Assembly: GCF_026210795.1 (NCBI RefSeq)
Contig: NC_089435.1
Location: forward strand, 1,488,001 to 1,552,000
Reading direction: 5' to 3'
Length of the DNA: 64,000 nucleotides
DNA from: Rhizophagus irregularis
Lineage: Eukaryota; Glomeromycota; Glomeromycetes; Glomerales; Glomeraceae
In this document: piece by piece, positions 1-10,079 of the stretch
Numbering within the stretch: position 1 is the stretch's first letter
How the letters are laid out: every line of letters starts with the position of its first letter
Program-made: the position numbers and the translations under genes
The notes under the pieces: generated by a model
Seen by the model: only the letters and a program-made list of their open reading frames with translations
The model's database searches: none
What the model was told of the DNA's origin: nothing

Positions 1-27
1 GCATGTGACTGATATATCTATTATCTA

Positions 28-63
28 ATAGTTAATATATTTTACATAGTTAATATATTTTAC
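28..63. repeat. left copy of 36-bp flanking repeat (candidate target-site duplication)
   Basis: The 36 bases match 1691-1726 with two mismatches. Each copy is itself two 18-base units of the form ATAGTTAATATATTTTAC. The copies bracket the retroelement relic exactly, with an A-run just inside the right copy. This is the expected arrangement for a target-site duplication made by target-primed reverse transcription. The internal tandem structure leaves open a pre-existing microsatellite. Confidence 0.6.
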
Positions 64-1690
64 CTCCCAATGCCGACTCCCCAATATTTCTTTTAAAGGA
101 TCAACTATTTTCTTCCCGTCATCAACCAAAAGTGAAGCGATGGGTTTCTTGATTGCGTTAATAGTCTCTCCTTTCAACCGCAAGATTACTATCTATACCG
201 ATTCGGCCAACTGTATAACAACTTATTACCATCGACTACACTCTCCCGTCGTTAGTCCACGACGCAAATTGAAACAAAATAATTTTTTGATATGGGATTT
301 AATTTTTTACCTTATAGAGTCAAAGAACTTACATGTCTTCTTACAAAAGTCAAAGGACATAGTAATAATTTTTTTAACGATCAAGCTGATGAACTAGCTA
401 ATGCGGGGACGCACGCATATCAAAGATCCTATAATTATCAACCACAAATTTTTCCACAATACGAGCTTAGATCTCTTTAAATGGAACAACAATTACGTTA
501 TAGATCGAAACGTGAGAAAATGGAGTAACAACACGATTGACCCTTTAATTTTCTCTTTCGCCTGCTGTCAAAGAACAAATCACCAACGGCGACATTGATT
601 GGACTTTCACTAAAGAATGGATCAATTATAACCCTTAGATTCTGTTACTGACTTTAAGTTATCAAAGATGCAAGGATCTAAACTTAAGAAATATAACTTT
701 CTTTATCATACCGCAGGCATTCAGCAAAGAAACTACCCTAGATTGTACCCAACTAGTGCCATCCCCTGCGTGCAATGTAATAGTCACTTGGATAATAACA
801 AACACGTCGGACTTTGTTCCGCACACAAAGACATTTGTATAGGTATACTAAAATGTCATTCGACGACTCTTTTTGATATCATTAAAGATTACGCCAAAAG
901 TTTAACTTATGGATTATTGGAAACCATACAATCCTCCCCATTGATCAACACCTCCTTTGATTGAAGCAACACCCGCTTTACCTTTTGATACACCATTTGC
1001 TGATCTTACTATGATTTTTTACAATTATTTACCAAAGAAAACACGATTCCAGACATTCTTGACTTTTATGGATAATATAATGCCCGACATTAACTCGCTT
1101 ATTTGAAACAAGCGAAGTACATTGTTTAAAGAATGGGTGCTTTTTTAAACATTACAAAGAAGAAAAAAAATTTTATTACAAAAAACATCGTACACAAATT
1201 AGGCGTGCAACTGAGGATGCACTTTCTGCTTCGACACACACACAATATCGAGAATGACAAAGATTTACTCATAATTTCAACCCCATTGATTCCATATGGC
1301 CATATTGGTGGTTTTTACGATGCTACGGCGCATATTCGATGGACTTCAAGTAACTTCTTACATTAGGGTTCTTGGGAATCCCATAGAGATAACATTTTGT
1401 TCAATAATATAGATTTATTCTCTTTTTATAATTATCACGTTTTATTCAAGTCATATAATTAATTTTTTATAATCACTCATTTCTTTTTCTTTCCTCGGCT
1501 TGCGAGTCCCGGTAGTGCTCTTGGAGCTCTCCCATTGCTCGTTTTTATTTCCAAGGCCAAGGTATCATCGTCTCCTTCGGGTTTCGATTTGGTTGTTAGT
1601 GTTAGAATTATTTTAAACTTTTTTTTAACTGTCTGTATAGTTCGTACTATGGCTTTGTGTACTTTGCGACATAAAAAAAAACCATAGCTG
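64..1690 (+). mobile_element. 5'-truncated non-LTR (LINE-like) retroelement relic
   Basis: The interval between the two 36-bp repeats holds the 3' part of a non-LTR retroelement: an RNase H-like segment, a CCHC-type zinc motif, a non-coding tail from about 1370, and a short A-run near 1672-1681 before the right repeat. No reverse transcriptase is left, so the copy is 5'-truncated, as dead LINE copies usually are. Direct repeat, A-run and truncation together support insertion by target-primed reverse transcription. The coding part is described under the pseudogene entry. Confidence 0.65.
65..1366 (+). pseudogene. RNase H / zinc-knuckle C-terminal part of a retroelement polyprotein, broken
   Basis: Reading starts with PSSTKSEAMGF at about 116 and continues through KITIYTDSANC, which resembles the RNase H strand carrying the catalytic TDS aspartate. 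A frame change near 340-350 is needed to continue into KVKGHSNNFFNDQADELA, the RNase H C-terminal region with a conserved-looking NDQAD. Another shift leads to 668-964, which contains CVQCNSHLDNNKHVGLC, a CxxC-x8-HxxxC zinc motif typical of the tail of these proteins. An open stretch in a third frame runs from 960 to a TGA at 1104-1106, and a last block runs from 1133 to 1366. At least three frameshifts make it non-functional. The piece at 45910-46650 is a different copy of a related tail. Confidence 0.7.
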
Positions 1691-1726
1691 ATAGTTAATA
1701 TATTTTATATAGTTAATATACTTTAC
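1691..1726. repeat. right copy of 36-bp flanking repeat
   Basis: Second copy of the 28-63 repeat, with a C-to-T and a T-to-C difference. It lies 10 bases after the A-run of the retroelement relic. Confidence 0.6.
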
Positions 1727-2636
1727 AATATTTATATAGTGCATATACTATGGCATATATTTAATATGTTGTAATTAGTATAGAATTTATTATAAAAAGA
1801 GTCAATGTTAAGATCATCGACGGTTAAGATATTCAATAAAGTTTGATTTTTATCCTTTTACACTCTAGTCACTCTATCCTTATTTATTAGTATAAATCCT
1901 TTATTTACGTCTGATCGTATAGGCTTATTGGGAAGCTATACTATTGTAATGGCGTAGTATACCTAGTAAATTTATTAATTGTGGGGCGCAGTATTATATT
2001 TAATCTTAGTGTATAAATTTTTTATTTAAAATTGTATTTTTAATTGGTCCGAAAAGACGTTAAACTATTAGTCATGTGAATTAAGGATAATTGGTCCGCA
2101 ATGACGTTAAACTATTGGTTACGAGATTCGGGAATAATTAGCGTCCGAAATTGACGTTAAACTAGTATCAAGTGATTTGGAATATCAAGTGATTAATTCG
2201 TAGATCATGACGTCAATATTAAAATTATTATAAATCATAATTAAGGAGGTAATGACGATCATTATGGATAGAATTATAAAGATAATCTTATGGATAGGTT
2301 GGATTTAATCTTATGGAAATTTTGAAGTTAAAATCTATGAAATCAAATTATGAATTTGGTGAAACATAAACAAATATAAAAGGGAGAATAATGTGACTTC
2401 CCCAAAAACAAGTTACGATTCTAGAGTTATAATTTTGGAAAATGAAGTTTTAATAGAATCTATTTATTTATTATTTAACATTATTAAACCAAGCATATTA
2501 TTGTATTTATTTATATTATTAATAAAGAGTTATTTTGTTAATATCTAAGGTGGCAACGTGATTTATCACGGGCTTAGATGTTACACTATCTGTGGTTTTT
2601 AGATAAGATCTACGTCGATCAAATCCGATTTCCAAC
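1727..2636. other. gene-free AT-rich stretch with a 47-bp tandem triplet
   Basis: No coding signal is seen. The only structure is at 2042-2183: three consecutive units of 47, 47 and 48 bases, each opening with AATTGGTCCG or a close variant and containing GACGTTAAACTA. The units are diverged, so the array is old. Confidence 0.5.
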
Positions 2637-2945
2637 CTTCTGATAAATATAATTTTAAGTTATACATCGCTTAATATCAAAGCAATTAAAGAACTGACGA
2701 TAACAATAGTTAAATAAAGGTCGCTGATGAGTTTCTGTTATAAGATTTTTAAGATTAATTCTTCGATTACTCTTCATAGTATAATGCTTGACTTGAAGTT
2801 ATAACTATCCCAAGGATTTCTCCACCGCTACTACAAACCAAGTTCTATTAATTAAAAGGCATAAATAAAGCGTCTTTTTATCATTTTTTATTCCTTCAAA
2901 TATTAGGGAAAGTATATCTTTGTCTGTTTGTCAAGGTAACCACAT
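2637..2945 (-). pseudogene. F-box gene N-terminal relic
   Basis: The minus strand matches the first ~280 bases of the intact F-box gene at 3511-4932, including the VNRTWC-type block (as LVVVNRTW-like codons) and its upstream sequence. The start ATG (2943-2945) survives. Just after it an extra T and a further 8-base insertion shift the frame, and bases equivalent to the RTWC-to-LWRNP link are missing. A separate 35-base piece at 2637-2672 is displaced by an unrelated insert. The rest of the gene is absent. It is a dead tandem duplicate of the neighbouring gene. Confidence 0.7.
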
Positions 2946-3059
2946 TTGTTTTTAAAAAAAATGAGTTTTCAATGTGTTTTGTGTAACGAATATAATAAAA
3001 AGTGATATCATAATGATATGCATCATTGCATCATTCTGTTTGTTCATGTGATCGTCAAC

Positions 3060-3335
3060 TCATGAAATAGAAAACTATAGTTTATATTTTTTGCTCCGGA
3101 CTCGCAATTCCTAACATTAAATTGTTTATGAATATTACCTCTTTCCGAAATGATAATTTAATTTACTTAATTTATATATTTAAGATACTTAATTTTTACT
3201 TTTGTTTTTCTTGATAAATGTGAAATGAATTATAAATAAAACAATAATTTTTCGTAAAAATAAGAATTTTATTGACAAGAATCAATATATTGATGAAATT
3301 ATTGAACTGAACCTACATATTTGGAATAAATATAT
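3060..3335. repeat. duplicated F-box downstream block, copy 1
   Basis: This stretch, which contains GCTCCGGACTCGCAATTCC and TTTTCGTAAAAATAAG and ends near AATATTGATGAA, recurs at 5450-6060. It lies immediately downstream of the F-box gene at 3511-4932 on the minus strand. The second copy lies downstream of the F-box relic at 6380-6436. The pair therefore marks a tandem duplication of an F-box locus including its 3' flank. Confidence 0.55.
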
Positions 3336-3510
3336 ATAAATCATAACTATTAATGAAAAAAAATAAAATAAAATGCGTTTAATTAGACAGTAACGAAAAA
3401 AAAAATGATTTCTTTCTTTAACTTCAATATTAACTATCTGTGATAATAAATAAAAATTAATTTTTGTAATTCCTATAATAAATACAATCATTTTATACGT
3501 AAAAAATCTT

Positions 3511-4932
3511 TTAAGCCCAATCAAAATTTTGATAACCAATAAAATTACGATCAATGGAACATTTTTTAATTGTTCCTCTTACTTTATATTGTTTGATTAA
3601 ATCTTCCATTTGCATTTTACTACATTGAAGGTTATTTATTGTTAATAGCATAGGATTTCTGTCTTCCCATTTATCAAAAAATAATTTTAAGTCTTCTAGT
3701 TTAACTGTACCACTAAAAATAAATTTAAACCTAAACAGGCTTACTGGTGATGATCTAGCCAAAATCATAAAGAATTGATCCCATCTAAATACTGCAAAGC
3801 ATGTGTTAATAATTAATCCTTTCAAACATTGACAATTAACTAATAAATTTTCAATTTCTAAGATAAATAAATTACTATCAGCCAATGAATTATTATTAGC
3901 CAATGATAGATGAAGATATTTTAGTTTTGAACAATTTTGATAAATTACTTGAATAACCATTTTATTATCAACACTGGATATACTGATTTCAGTAAGTTGT
4001 CCTATTGTATTTTTAACTAGATTTGCCAAAATTTTAGGTGGAACTTGATTTACATTTAGGATTTTTAAATTAGGTGATGATAAATTCTCAAAATAATTGA
4101 TATCATTCCACCCATTGCAAATTTCTAAACTTGATAAATTTACAAGATATGAAAGAAATCCTGTAATAGGAATCCAGTCAATTTTCAAATACTGGATAGT
4201 ACCTGCATGTTTGATTAAAGATTCTTCAAGAGATTTATAAAATGATTCATCATTTATCTTCTTTTGTGAACTGTCATAATGAATACCAATGAAACCAACG
4301 TCATGTAGGTTTTTTTGTACTTCAATTAATTTAATGATTCCAGAATTATCAGCACAGTAATATATATCAACTTTAAGTGTTTTGATTGATTTGCATATGC
4401 TAGCTAAATCTTTTAAAACATTTTGATCAACATTACAATGAAGAAATTCAAGTTCTGAAAGGCAACGTTCAGCTCCTGTAATGAGATGTAATTGATAATT
4501 ACTGATATTTCGTGGGATTGAAAGATGAATAAACGTCGCATTACTATTACAAAATAATTTTAATATCTCATTTTTTATAATAACCTGTTTGGACTCTTCT
4601 ATCTTAAACGAAGAAATAATCTTTTCCAAGAAATTTAAATCCAAATATTTTAAGAAATCAATATAGTTAAATAAAGGTTGCTGATAAGTTTCTGCAATAA
4701 GATTATTGATTCCTTGATTCTTCAAAATATTTCTCGATTCTTCTGATAAATATGAAAGTATTACATCGAGTAGTGACTTGAAGTTATAACTATCCCAAGG
4801 ATTCCTCCATAAAAGAGGAACCGCTGCTACACACCAGGTTCTGTTAACTAAAAGACATGAATAAAGCGTTTTTTTATCATTGTTTATTTCTTCAAGTATT
4901 AGGAAAAGTATATCTTTGTCAAGGTACCACAT
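3511..4932 (-). CDS. F-box protein with LRR-like C-terminal region
   Basis: A 473-residue single-exon protein. Residues 1-45 form an F-box-like domain (DKDILFLILEEI, then SCLLVNRTWC and LLWRNPW), the part expected to bind Skp1 in an SCF ubiquitin ligase. Residues ~130-440 are irregular leucine-rich segments with recurring blocks such as FIHLSIP, SELEFLHCN, ICKSIK, LIEVQKNL, ESLIKHAGTIQYL, NLSSLEI and PNLKIL, the likely substrate-binding part. The end is the family-typical ...QNFDWA. The ATG at 4930-4932 is preceded by an A-rich run, and no intron is apparent. It is one of four intact paralogues here. The upstream block carries the ATGCAT...ATGCAT element shared with two other family members. 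The F-box call is firm; the substrate is unknown. Confidence 0.9.
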   Translation of the reverse strand: MWYLDKDILFLILEEINNDKKTLYSCLLVNRTWCVAAVPLLWRNPWDSYNFKSLLDVILSYLSEESRNILKNQGINNLIAETYQQPLFNYIDFLKYLDLNFLEKIISSFKIEESKQVIIKNEILKLFCNSNATFIHLSIPRNISNYQLHLITGAERCLSELEFLHCNVDQNVLKDLASICKSIKTLKVDIYYCADNSGIIKLIEVQKNLHDVGFIGIHYDSSQKKINDESFYKSLEESLIKHAGTIQYLKIDWIPITGFLSYLVNLSSLEICNGWNDINYFENLSSPNLKILNVNQVPPKILANLVKNTIGQLTEISISSVDNKMVIQVIYQNCSKLKYLHLSLANNNSLADSNLFILEIENLLVNCQCLKGLIINTCFAVFRWDQFFMILARSSPVSLFRFKFIFSGTVKLEDLKLFFDKWEDRNPMLLTINNLQCSKMQMEDLIKQYKVRGTIKKCSIDRNFIGYQNFDWA

Positions 4933-5002
4933 TTTAATTTTTTAAAAAAAAGAAAAAAAAAAAGAGAAATTTAAAAATTTTGCCTTTTTATTTTATATTT
5001 GG

Positions 5003-5090
5003 TTTGTTTTGTGCAACGAATATAAAAAGTGATATCATAATTATCATCATAGTGTGTATGACGATGCATGAAGATCTATGCATCATGATT
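5003..5090 (-). promoter_or_regulatory. conserved upstream module of F-box gene
   Basis: On the plus strand this reads TGTGCAACGAATATAAAAAG, then a palindromic ATGCAT-GAAGATCT-ATGCAT at 5065-5084. Related order and wording occur upstream of the 2.9-kb relic (TGTGTAACGAATATAA...ATGCATCATTGCATCA), of the pseudogene at 13.2-14.6 kb (14674-14734) and of the intact gene at 39790 (39586-39670). Retention in front of four family members suggests a promoter element, although recent shared ancestry could explain it too. Confidence 0.5.
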
Positions 5091-5093
5091 TGT

Positions 5094-5427
5094 TGCGAGC
5101 GCACATCTGAAATGTGTGTCAGGTTGACGGCGCAGTGTGGCGTAGCGATTTTTCCAAAAAAAATTAAATTGCAATTTTTTTTATTTAAAATAAAACCTTT
5201 AAATTACTGCACTAGATGTATTTTCGTCCGCTCTACAAATTTACTTAGAGTATATACGGGCGGTCTTCCGTTTATAAGTGAATTTTGTAAAACAGATGAA
5301 AATACATCTAATATGTAAATTTGAAAGCATTGCATTAAAAAGAAAATCTTCAACTTAGATTTTTTTGAATTACTGCGCCACACTGCGCCGTCAACCTGAC
5401 ACACATTTCAGACGTGCGTTGCGAGCG
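5094..5427. mobile_element. MULE-like MITE, long terminal inverted repeats, 9-10 bp TSD
   Basis: The inner arms 5101-5146 and about 5382-5417 are inverted copies, with about two mismatches over roughly 45 bases around TGTGTCAGGTTGACGGCGCA. The outer GTTGCGAGCG occurs as a direct repeat at 5093-5102 and 5418-5427. A 9-10 bp target duplication with long inverted repeats is the signature of Mutator-like elements. The interior is also weakly palindromic (AGATGTATTTTC on both halves). No transposase is encoded. The apparent reading frames on both strands here are by-products of the palindrome. Confidence 0.75.
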
Positions 5428-5449
5428 AATTTCTAACAGGTGATTTCCA

Positions 5450-6060
5450 TCAATTCACGTGATCAAATTTTAGTTTTTGCTCCGGATAGGGATTGGAATC
5501 GATCATCAAATGTAGATTCAATTGTTTGTTCCTTAAAAAATAATCCATTTTAAGCTTTAATAATTAATTCCATGATCAGTAAATATATAGATTCTGAATT
5601 AAAATTGTAAAATCTACTATATCGTCAGCTATAACATCGTTGCCGATCATTTGCCGATCATTTCCTCATCGATCAATTTTTCTTTTTTGAAAATATTTAA
5701 ATCATGCATTTAATTTTTGGATGTAATGTTGAATTAATTTTTTTGTTTAATTTCAATTTTCTCTTCAAAATTCGATTTTATTTCGATTATCGATTCCAAC
5801 CCCTAGCTCCGGACGCAATTCCCTAGTGTTAATTTGTTACTTTTTTTTTGAAATGATAATAATTATAACTTAATTTACTTAATTTATGTATTTAAGCTAC
5901 TTAATTTTTTACTTTTGTTTTCTAAATAAAACAATAATTTTTCGTAAAAATAAGCAATTTATTGACAAGAGTCTAAGATTTTAGGGATCGAATCTAATTT
6001 TTTTTAAATGTTTCATCGAAATATTGATGAAGCTATTGAACTTAACATAATAAATTATTG
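5450..6060. repeat. duplicated F-box downstream block, copy 2
   Basis: Similar to 3060-3335, here expanded by extra AT-rich sequence around 5500-5790. It includes two GCTCCGGA-type segments (near 5470 and 5806) followed by the AACTTAATTTACTTAATTTATG and TTTTCGTAAAAATAAG landmarks. It precedes an F-box fragment at 6380-6436 in the same order as the intact locus. Confidence 0.5.
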
Positions 6061-6379
6061 GTTTTTATCTTTTTTGATATTTGGATCAAAGATAAATAAA
6101 GTAGAGAGCTGCGAAATTTAACTCATCATCTAAAATCAATTCTGCGTCACAAAATTTTTAGTTTGGCTGTTATATTATCGTCACAAATTTTGTTTAATTT
6201 TTAACACTTATTTTAAAAAAAAATTTAAATAATAAATATTAAATACTTAAGTTTTAAAATACCTGAGTTTCGAATAATAGCGATAGAACTGTAAAAACAT
6301 CCAACCTAGGACTGGGCAAGTGTATAGTAATATCTCATTTCTTAAGATAAATTTTTTAGTCTTTTTAAAGCATATTGAA

Positions 6380-6436
6380 AGAAATTATCTTTTCCCAGGA
6401 ATATAAATTTAAATATTTAAGAAATCAATATAGTTT
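6380..6436 (-). pseudogene. tiny F-box gene fragment
   Basis: About 57 bases match the codons for the KYLDLNFLEKII region of the 3511-4932 gene (compare about 4610-4672), including TTTAAGAAATCAATATAGTT. Nothing else of the gene remains between here and the downstream block at 5450-6060. Confidence 0.5.
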
Positions 6437-6471
6437 AACTGAAAAAAAAAAAGATACTACCTTTTTGTCCG

Positions 6472-6995
6472 AAGCGTAAGCGTAGGACACTTCCATTCTA
6501 CTCCATACCATGCATGTTGGTGTCTGTCCGCACGCGTGTATGGCCAATAAAATCTAAGGATCAGGTGTAACCTTAGATTTGTTTACGTGCATCTTTATGC
6601 CCCTGATTCTAAAAATATCTTTATAAAGTCACATGACTACTGTTTATACGTTAAATTTAAAAATTTTTTTATCCCTGATTTAAATTTTCTTATTTCTTAA
6701 AAGTTTTTTATGGCATTCAAATAATAAATTAATTTTTTTTTACTCATAATTTTTACATTTTGTATTTTTTTTAATTAAATGTTAACTTTTATTTTTTTTT
6801 TTGACAATCATGAGAATAAATTAAAAATTTGCAGTACAGTACAAAGTATGAAAGTATGATAATAAAATGACATTTTTTAGTGATACTATTACTTTTTTTA
6901 GCATTTTTAGTGTTATATTTTTAGTGTTCAGTTTAAATTTATGAACATGTAATTTATGATGCTTCGGACGCACCAACGGTTACCGTTTCCTAGTT
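6472..6995. mobile_element. inverted-repeat element of the GTCCGAAGC family
   Basis: The left end reads TTTTTGTCCGAAGCGTAAGC. The right end reads GCTTCGGACGCACCAACGG and continues to CCGTTTCCTAG. GTCCGAAGC and GCTTCGGAC are exact inverted copies. A shorter relative at 63526-63670 begins TTTGTCCGGAGCGAAGCG and ends CCCGTTTCCTAGTT, which defines a family. The interior is AT-rich without a coding signal. No clear target duplication was found. Confidence 0.5.
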
Positions 6996-8587
6996 ATATT
7001 TAATTGTTATTGCGTATTCTGTGTAACAATTATTGCAATAGTAGTCAATGTTTTATTGGTTGGTTAATCTTGACTGTAGATCCATTCATTGGATCTAACT
7101 TTCTAGCCTAATGACGCAATGCAGTTAAATGAAGATCTATGAAACCTAGAATGTATCTTGTGAAAATAACTAATGAGATATCGTAAGTTCAAATATTTAA
7201 CGAGCTGTCTAAAAATTTATTGTTTGGTAAAGGTTAGTTTAGTACTTACATAAGGTTACAACGTACATTTTTCTTTCAGAAGCAAGGTTACGAAAACGAT
7301 TATGTTTAATGATCTTTTAACAACCTTACCATAATTATATTTATAAAATGGTTGCAGTAATTCAAGTTTACGATGCAAAAGATTATTCAGCAATTCTACA
7401 CGTTCGTTCTACATGCATTAAAGTACATTTATAATAAGCTAAATGGATTACAAAAAGAATAAAATAGAATGAAATGACCATGTTTGAAAAAATTATTCTC
7501 TTCTAAATACATTTTACACGAATAAACTTGAAAAAATATATCCAGATGAAAATATTCTATCTTGGACTTTTAGCCAAATACTTTGGACTGCTACTTGAAG
7601 AATCATCTAGTCCAATATTATTCTTGAACTTTATTCTCACCATTCTTCACCATTCATACGAGTTGCAAAAAAAACCTACTTGTATAGATTCGTAACGATT
7701 TATCATTTCAATTATTTCAAAAATAATTCTTTTTAAATAAGATATTCTCTTGCACATTTAAGATTATTTGGAATTGTAATTTTTTAAAATAACAATAGTG
7801 AGTATTATAAATTTAACGTAGATTGCAACAATAGTACTTATACAGTTGAGAAGATTGAAATATTTAAACTATTTTTTATTTTTATTAAAAATATATATAT
7901 ATATATTGGCTTGTTTTAAATGAATTAATTTATTCATAATTTAAATTTTAAAAGCAGTTATTAAGGTTTAATTTTAATAAATGTTATTTATAGAAAATGT
8001 CTAACGTTAAAATATATTTTACGAAAGGTAAAATAAATAGCATCATTATATTTTGCACATATCATAAATTTGATCGGAGTAAAAAATTACAAGCGACTTA
8101 CGATTTGATAGCGATAGCAAGGGCTAAAAGTTATGACTTGAGCTATCCATAAGAGTACTACTGATAGTTTATGTTATTTATATTACAAAATATTTAAACT
8201 TAACAACGTCGATCCCTCAACAAAAATTTTTGGGGAAGAAAAATATAATTTTTCATATATAAAAGATGGAGACGGACTTGCCTAAATAAAAACGTTAAAT
8301 TTTTAGAAAACACAAAGCCTTATTTGTTGTGTGAGTTTAAAGATATGGGGAAACTATCAAAAAAAACTTTCTTTTAATAATAATACTATCTCGATTCATT
8401 GTTTCGGTAAGATGTCGGTAGATATGTATTCACATTTCAAATGTGTAACAGTGTAAGTAAGGCAAAAAAGTGTTTACGAAACATAGCGCCTTCGTTAAAG
8501 TTAAACTATGAAATGGTGAAGCTTCTGCAAAACTAGCATTCAAAATATACAAAAAGGATATAGAGCTTATTGTTATAGGTCGTCAAA
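6996..8587. other. AT-rich stretch without recognisable genes
   Basis: I see no open frame with protein-like composition and no inverted or tandem repeat beyond a short (AT)n near 7890. Confidence 0.4.
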
Positions 8588-8786
8588 CCCTATAAAAAAA
8601 TTTTATCCGAATATTTCCATTATTTCTCCGTGTCTTCCGTAAAAATTCCGTGAAAATAATACATTCACGGATATCCGTGTTAGCGAGATGAAAATTTCCA
8701 TGATTTAAGGTTATTAATTCCATGAAAATGATACATTCACGGAAAAAACATGGAAAGATAAAACACGGATCAGATTTTTTACAGGG
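8588..8786. mobile_element. 199-bp MITE with CCCTRTAAAAAA ends
   Basis: The ends CCCTATAAAAAAATTTTATCCG (left) and the inverted CCCTGTAAAAAATCTGATCCG (right) align with few differences. The interior is also palindromic, with CCATTATTTCTCCGTG near the left and CACGGA...CATGG on the right. A diverged relative of the interior is at 37615-37745. The flanks share only AAA, so the superfamily cannot be fixed from the target duplication. Confidence 0.6.
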
Positions 8787-9013
8787 AAAGCGAACGTCTA
8801 AAAGGTTGTTAAAAGAAAAGGAAATTGTAATACGCGAACAAGAAAAATATGAAAGCGGGGAGGTGAGGAGTTAAGGAGAAGATCAAACCAGAAAGTTTGT
8901 CAGAAGAATTCCAACATAAAAGGCAATAAAAGACGTCAAGAAAAGAATGTTCTCGACGGAAAAGCTTACGATATATATTTTTATTACAACATACAAACGT
9001 TGAAATAATGAAA

Positions 9014-9330
9014 CCTTGATAAATAATTTTTAAAAGTACAATAGGCTTAGTTAAGAAGATCAAAGTCAAGAAATTATTTAAACATCAGAAGGTAAGGACT
9101 GACATCGTACTTAAAAAAGAATATGCAGAATCTTTTAGAAGTGGAGATTTTGCTACAAAAGTAGAAGATCTATATGTCGGATGGTATAAAGGAGATACAT
9201 CCACCATTCAATGTGCTGAAAGAGACTAATAATGACAGTTAATATTATGGTTAGACGAATGTTTAAATAAAGAAAATCAAGAAGAAGCTGAAAGAGAAAT
9301 TATCAAGAAATATACGGGATTTATATAATG
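9014..9330 (+). pseudogene. eroded coding relic, family not recognised
   Basis: An open stretch without an ATG from about 9016 reads through EYAESFRSGDFATKVEDLY and VGWYKGDTSTIQCAERD, then two stops. A second open block in another frame follows with ILWLDECLNKENQEEAEREI. The amino-acid mix looks protein-like, unlike the neighbouring translation noise. It is most likely a fragment of a transposon-encoded protein; I could not name it. Confidence 0.3.
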
Positions 9331-9579
9331 CGAAATACGTTAATATTTGTATTATACACGGAATTCGCAAGTTAATTTTATTTATTGATAATGAAGGATC
9401 GGTAAACACGGCCATCGTACAAGGTCACAAGGAAGATCAAGAAACGATGAACGACTGTCACATAAGTTCAAATAATTATCCGAGACAATTTGAGATAAAC
9501 TAAAAACATAAAAAGTCAGTCAATTATGAATCTCGTGAAAATATCCAAAAGAACATCTACTATGACAATCATAGTAATC

Positions 9580-9812
9580 TATATCGTGTTTTTAATATTC
9601 CTTTAGCTTTATACCTTTTGATTAAATCACGAAATTCTGCTTCCACGTATGGAGATTTAATAATATAGGGTGTTTATCGCAGGATTTTTCCGTAAATTGG
9701 TACGTTATTTCACACCAAGTTCTGTTAATTAAAAGGCATGAATAAAGGGAATTTCTATCATGTTGTAATTCTTCAAACATTAGGGAAGTACGTTTTTGTT
9801 GAGTTTCACCAT
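9580..9812 (-). pseudogene. F-box gene relic with internal deletion (N-terminus joined to C-terminus)
   Basis: On the minus strand 9690-9812 encodes a diverged F-box start: MVKLNKNVL, then after a frame slip MFEELQHDRNSLYSCLLINRTWC. Directly beyond it, 9585-9655 encodes EFRDLIKRYKAKGI, which corresponds to the C-terminal SLIEQYKAKGII block of paralogues. Roughly 1.1 kb of middle gene is missing. No functional protein can be made. Confidence 0.65.
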
Positions 9813-10079
9813 TTATTTTTTTAAAGCAAGATATTAAAGAGTAATAGCCCTATTAATATTTACTAATGAAACATATTTGTTATAGCAGAATGAGCAGCTG
9901 TTGTGTAAATTATTAAAATTGGCGTTCCGTAGGAAATGTTACTAATGTCATTCATTCTACACAAACTATTTACCTTTACATACGTACGGTGAAACCCAAT
10001 GGAATTACTTGTTTAAGAATAATTATTCGTAACCATATTTTTATAAGAAAATTTTATCGTTAATATGCTATTTCATCTC

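Noticed and set aside
4980-5404. Overlapping frames on both strands near 5.0-5.4 kb
   Set aside because: Largely inside the palindromic MITE; the two frames are inverse images of the same arms.
8809-9069. 86-residue minus-strand frame
   Set aside because: Opposite a more protein-like plus-strand relic and composed of background hydrophobic codons.
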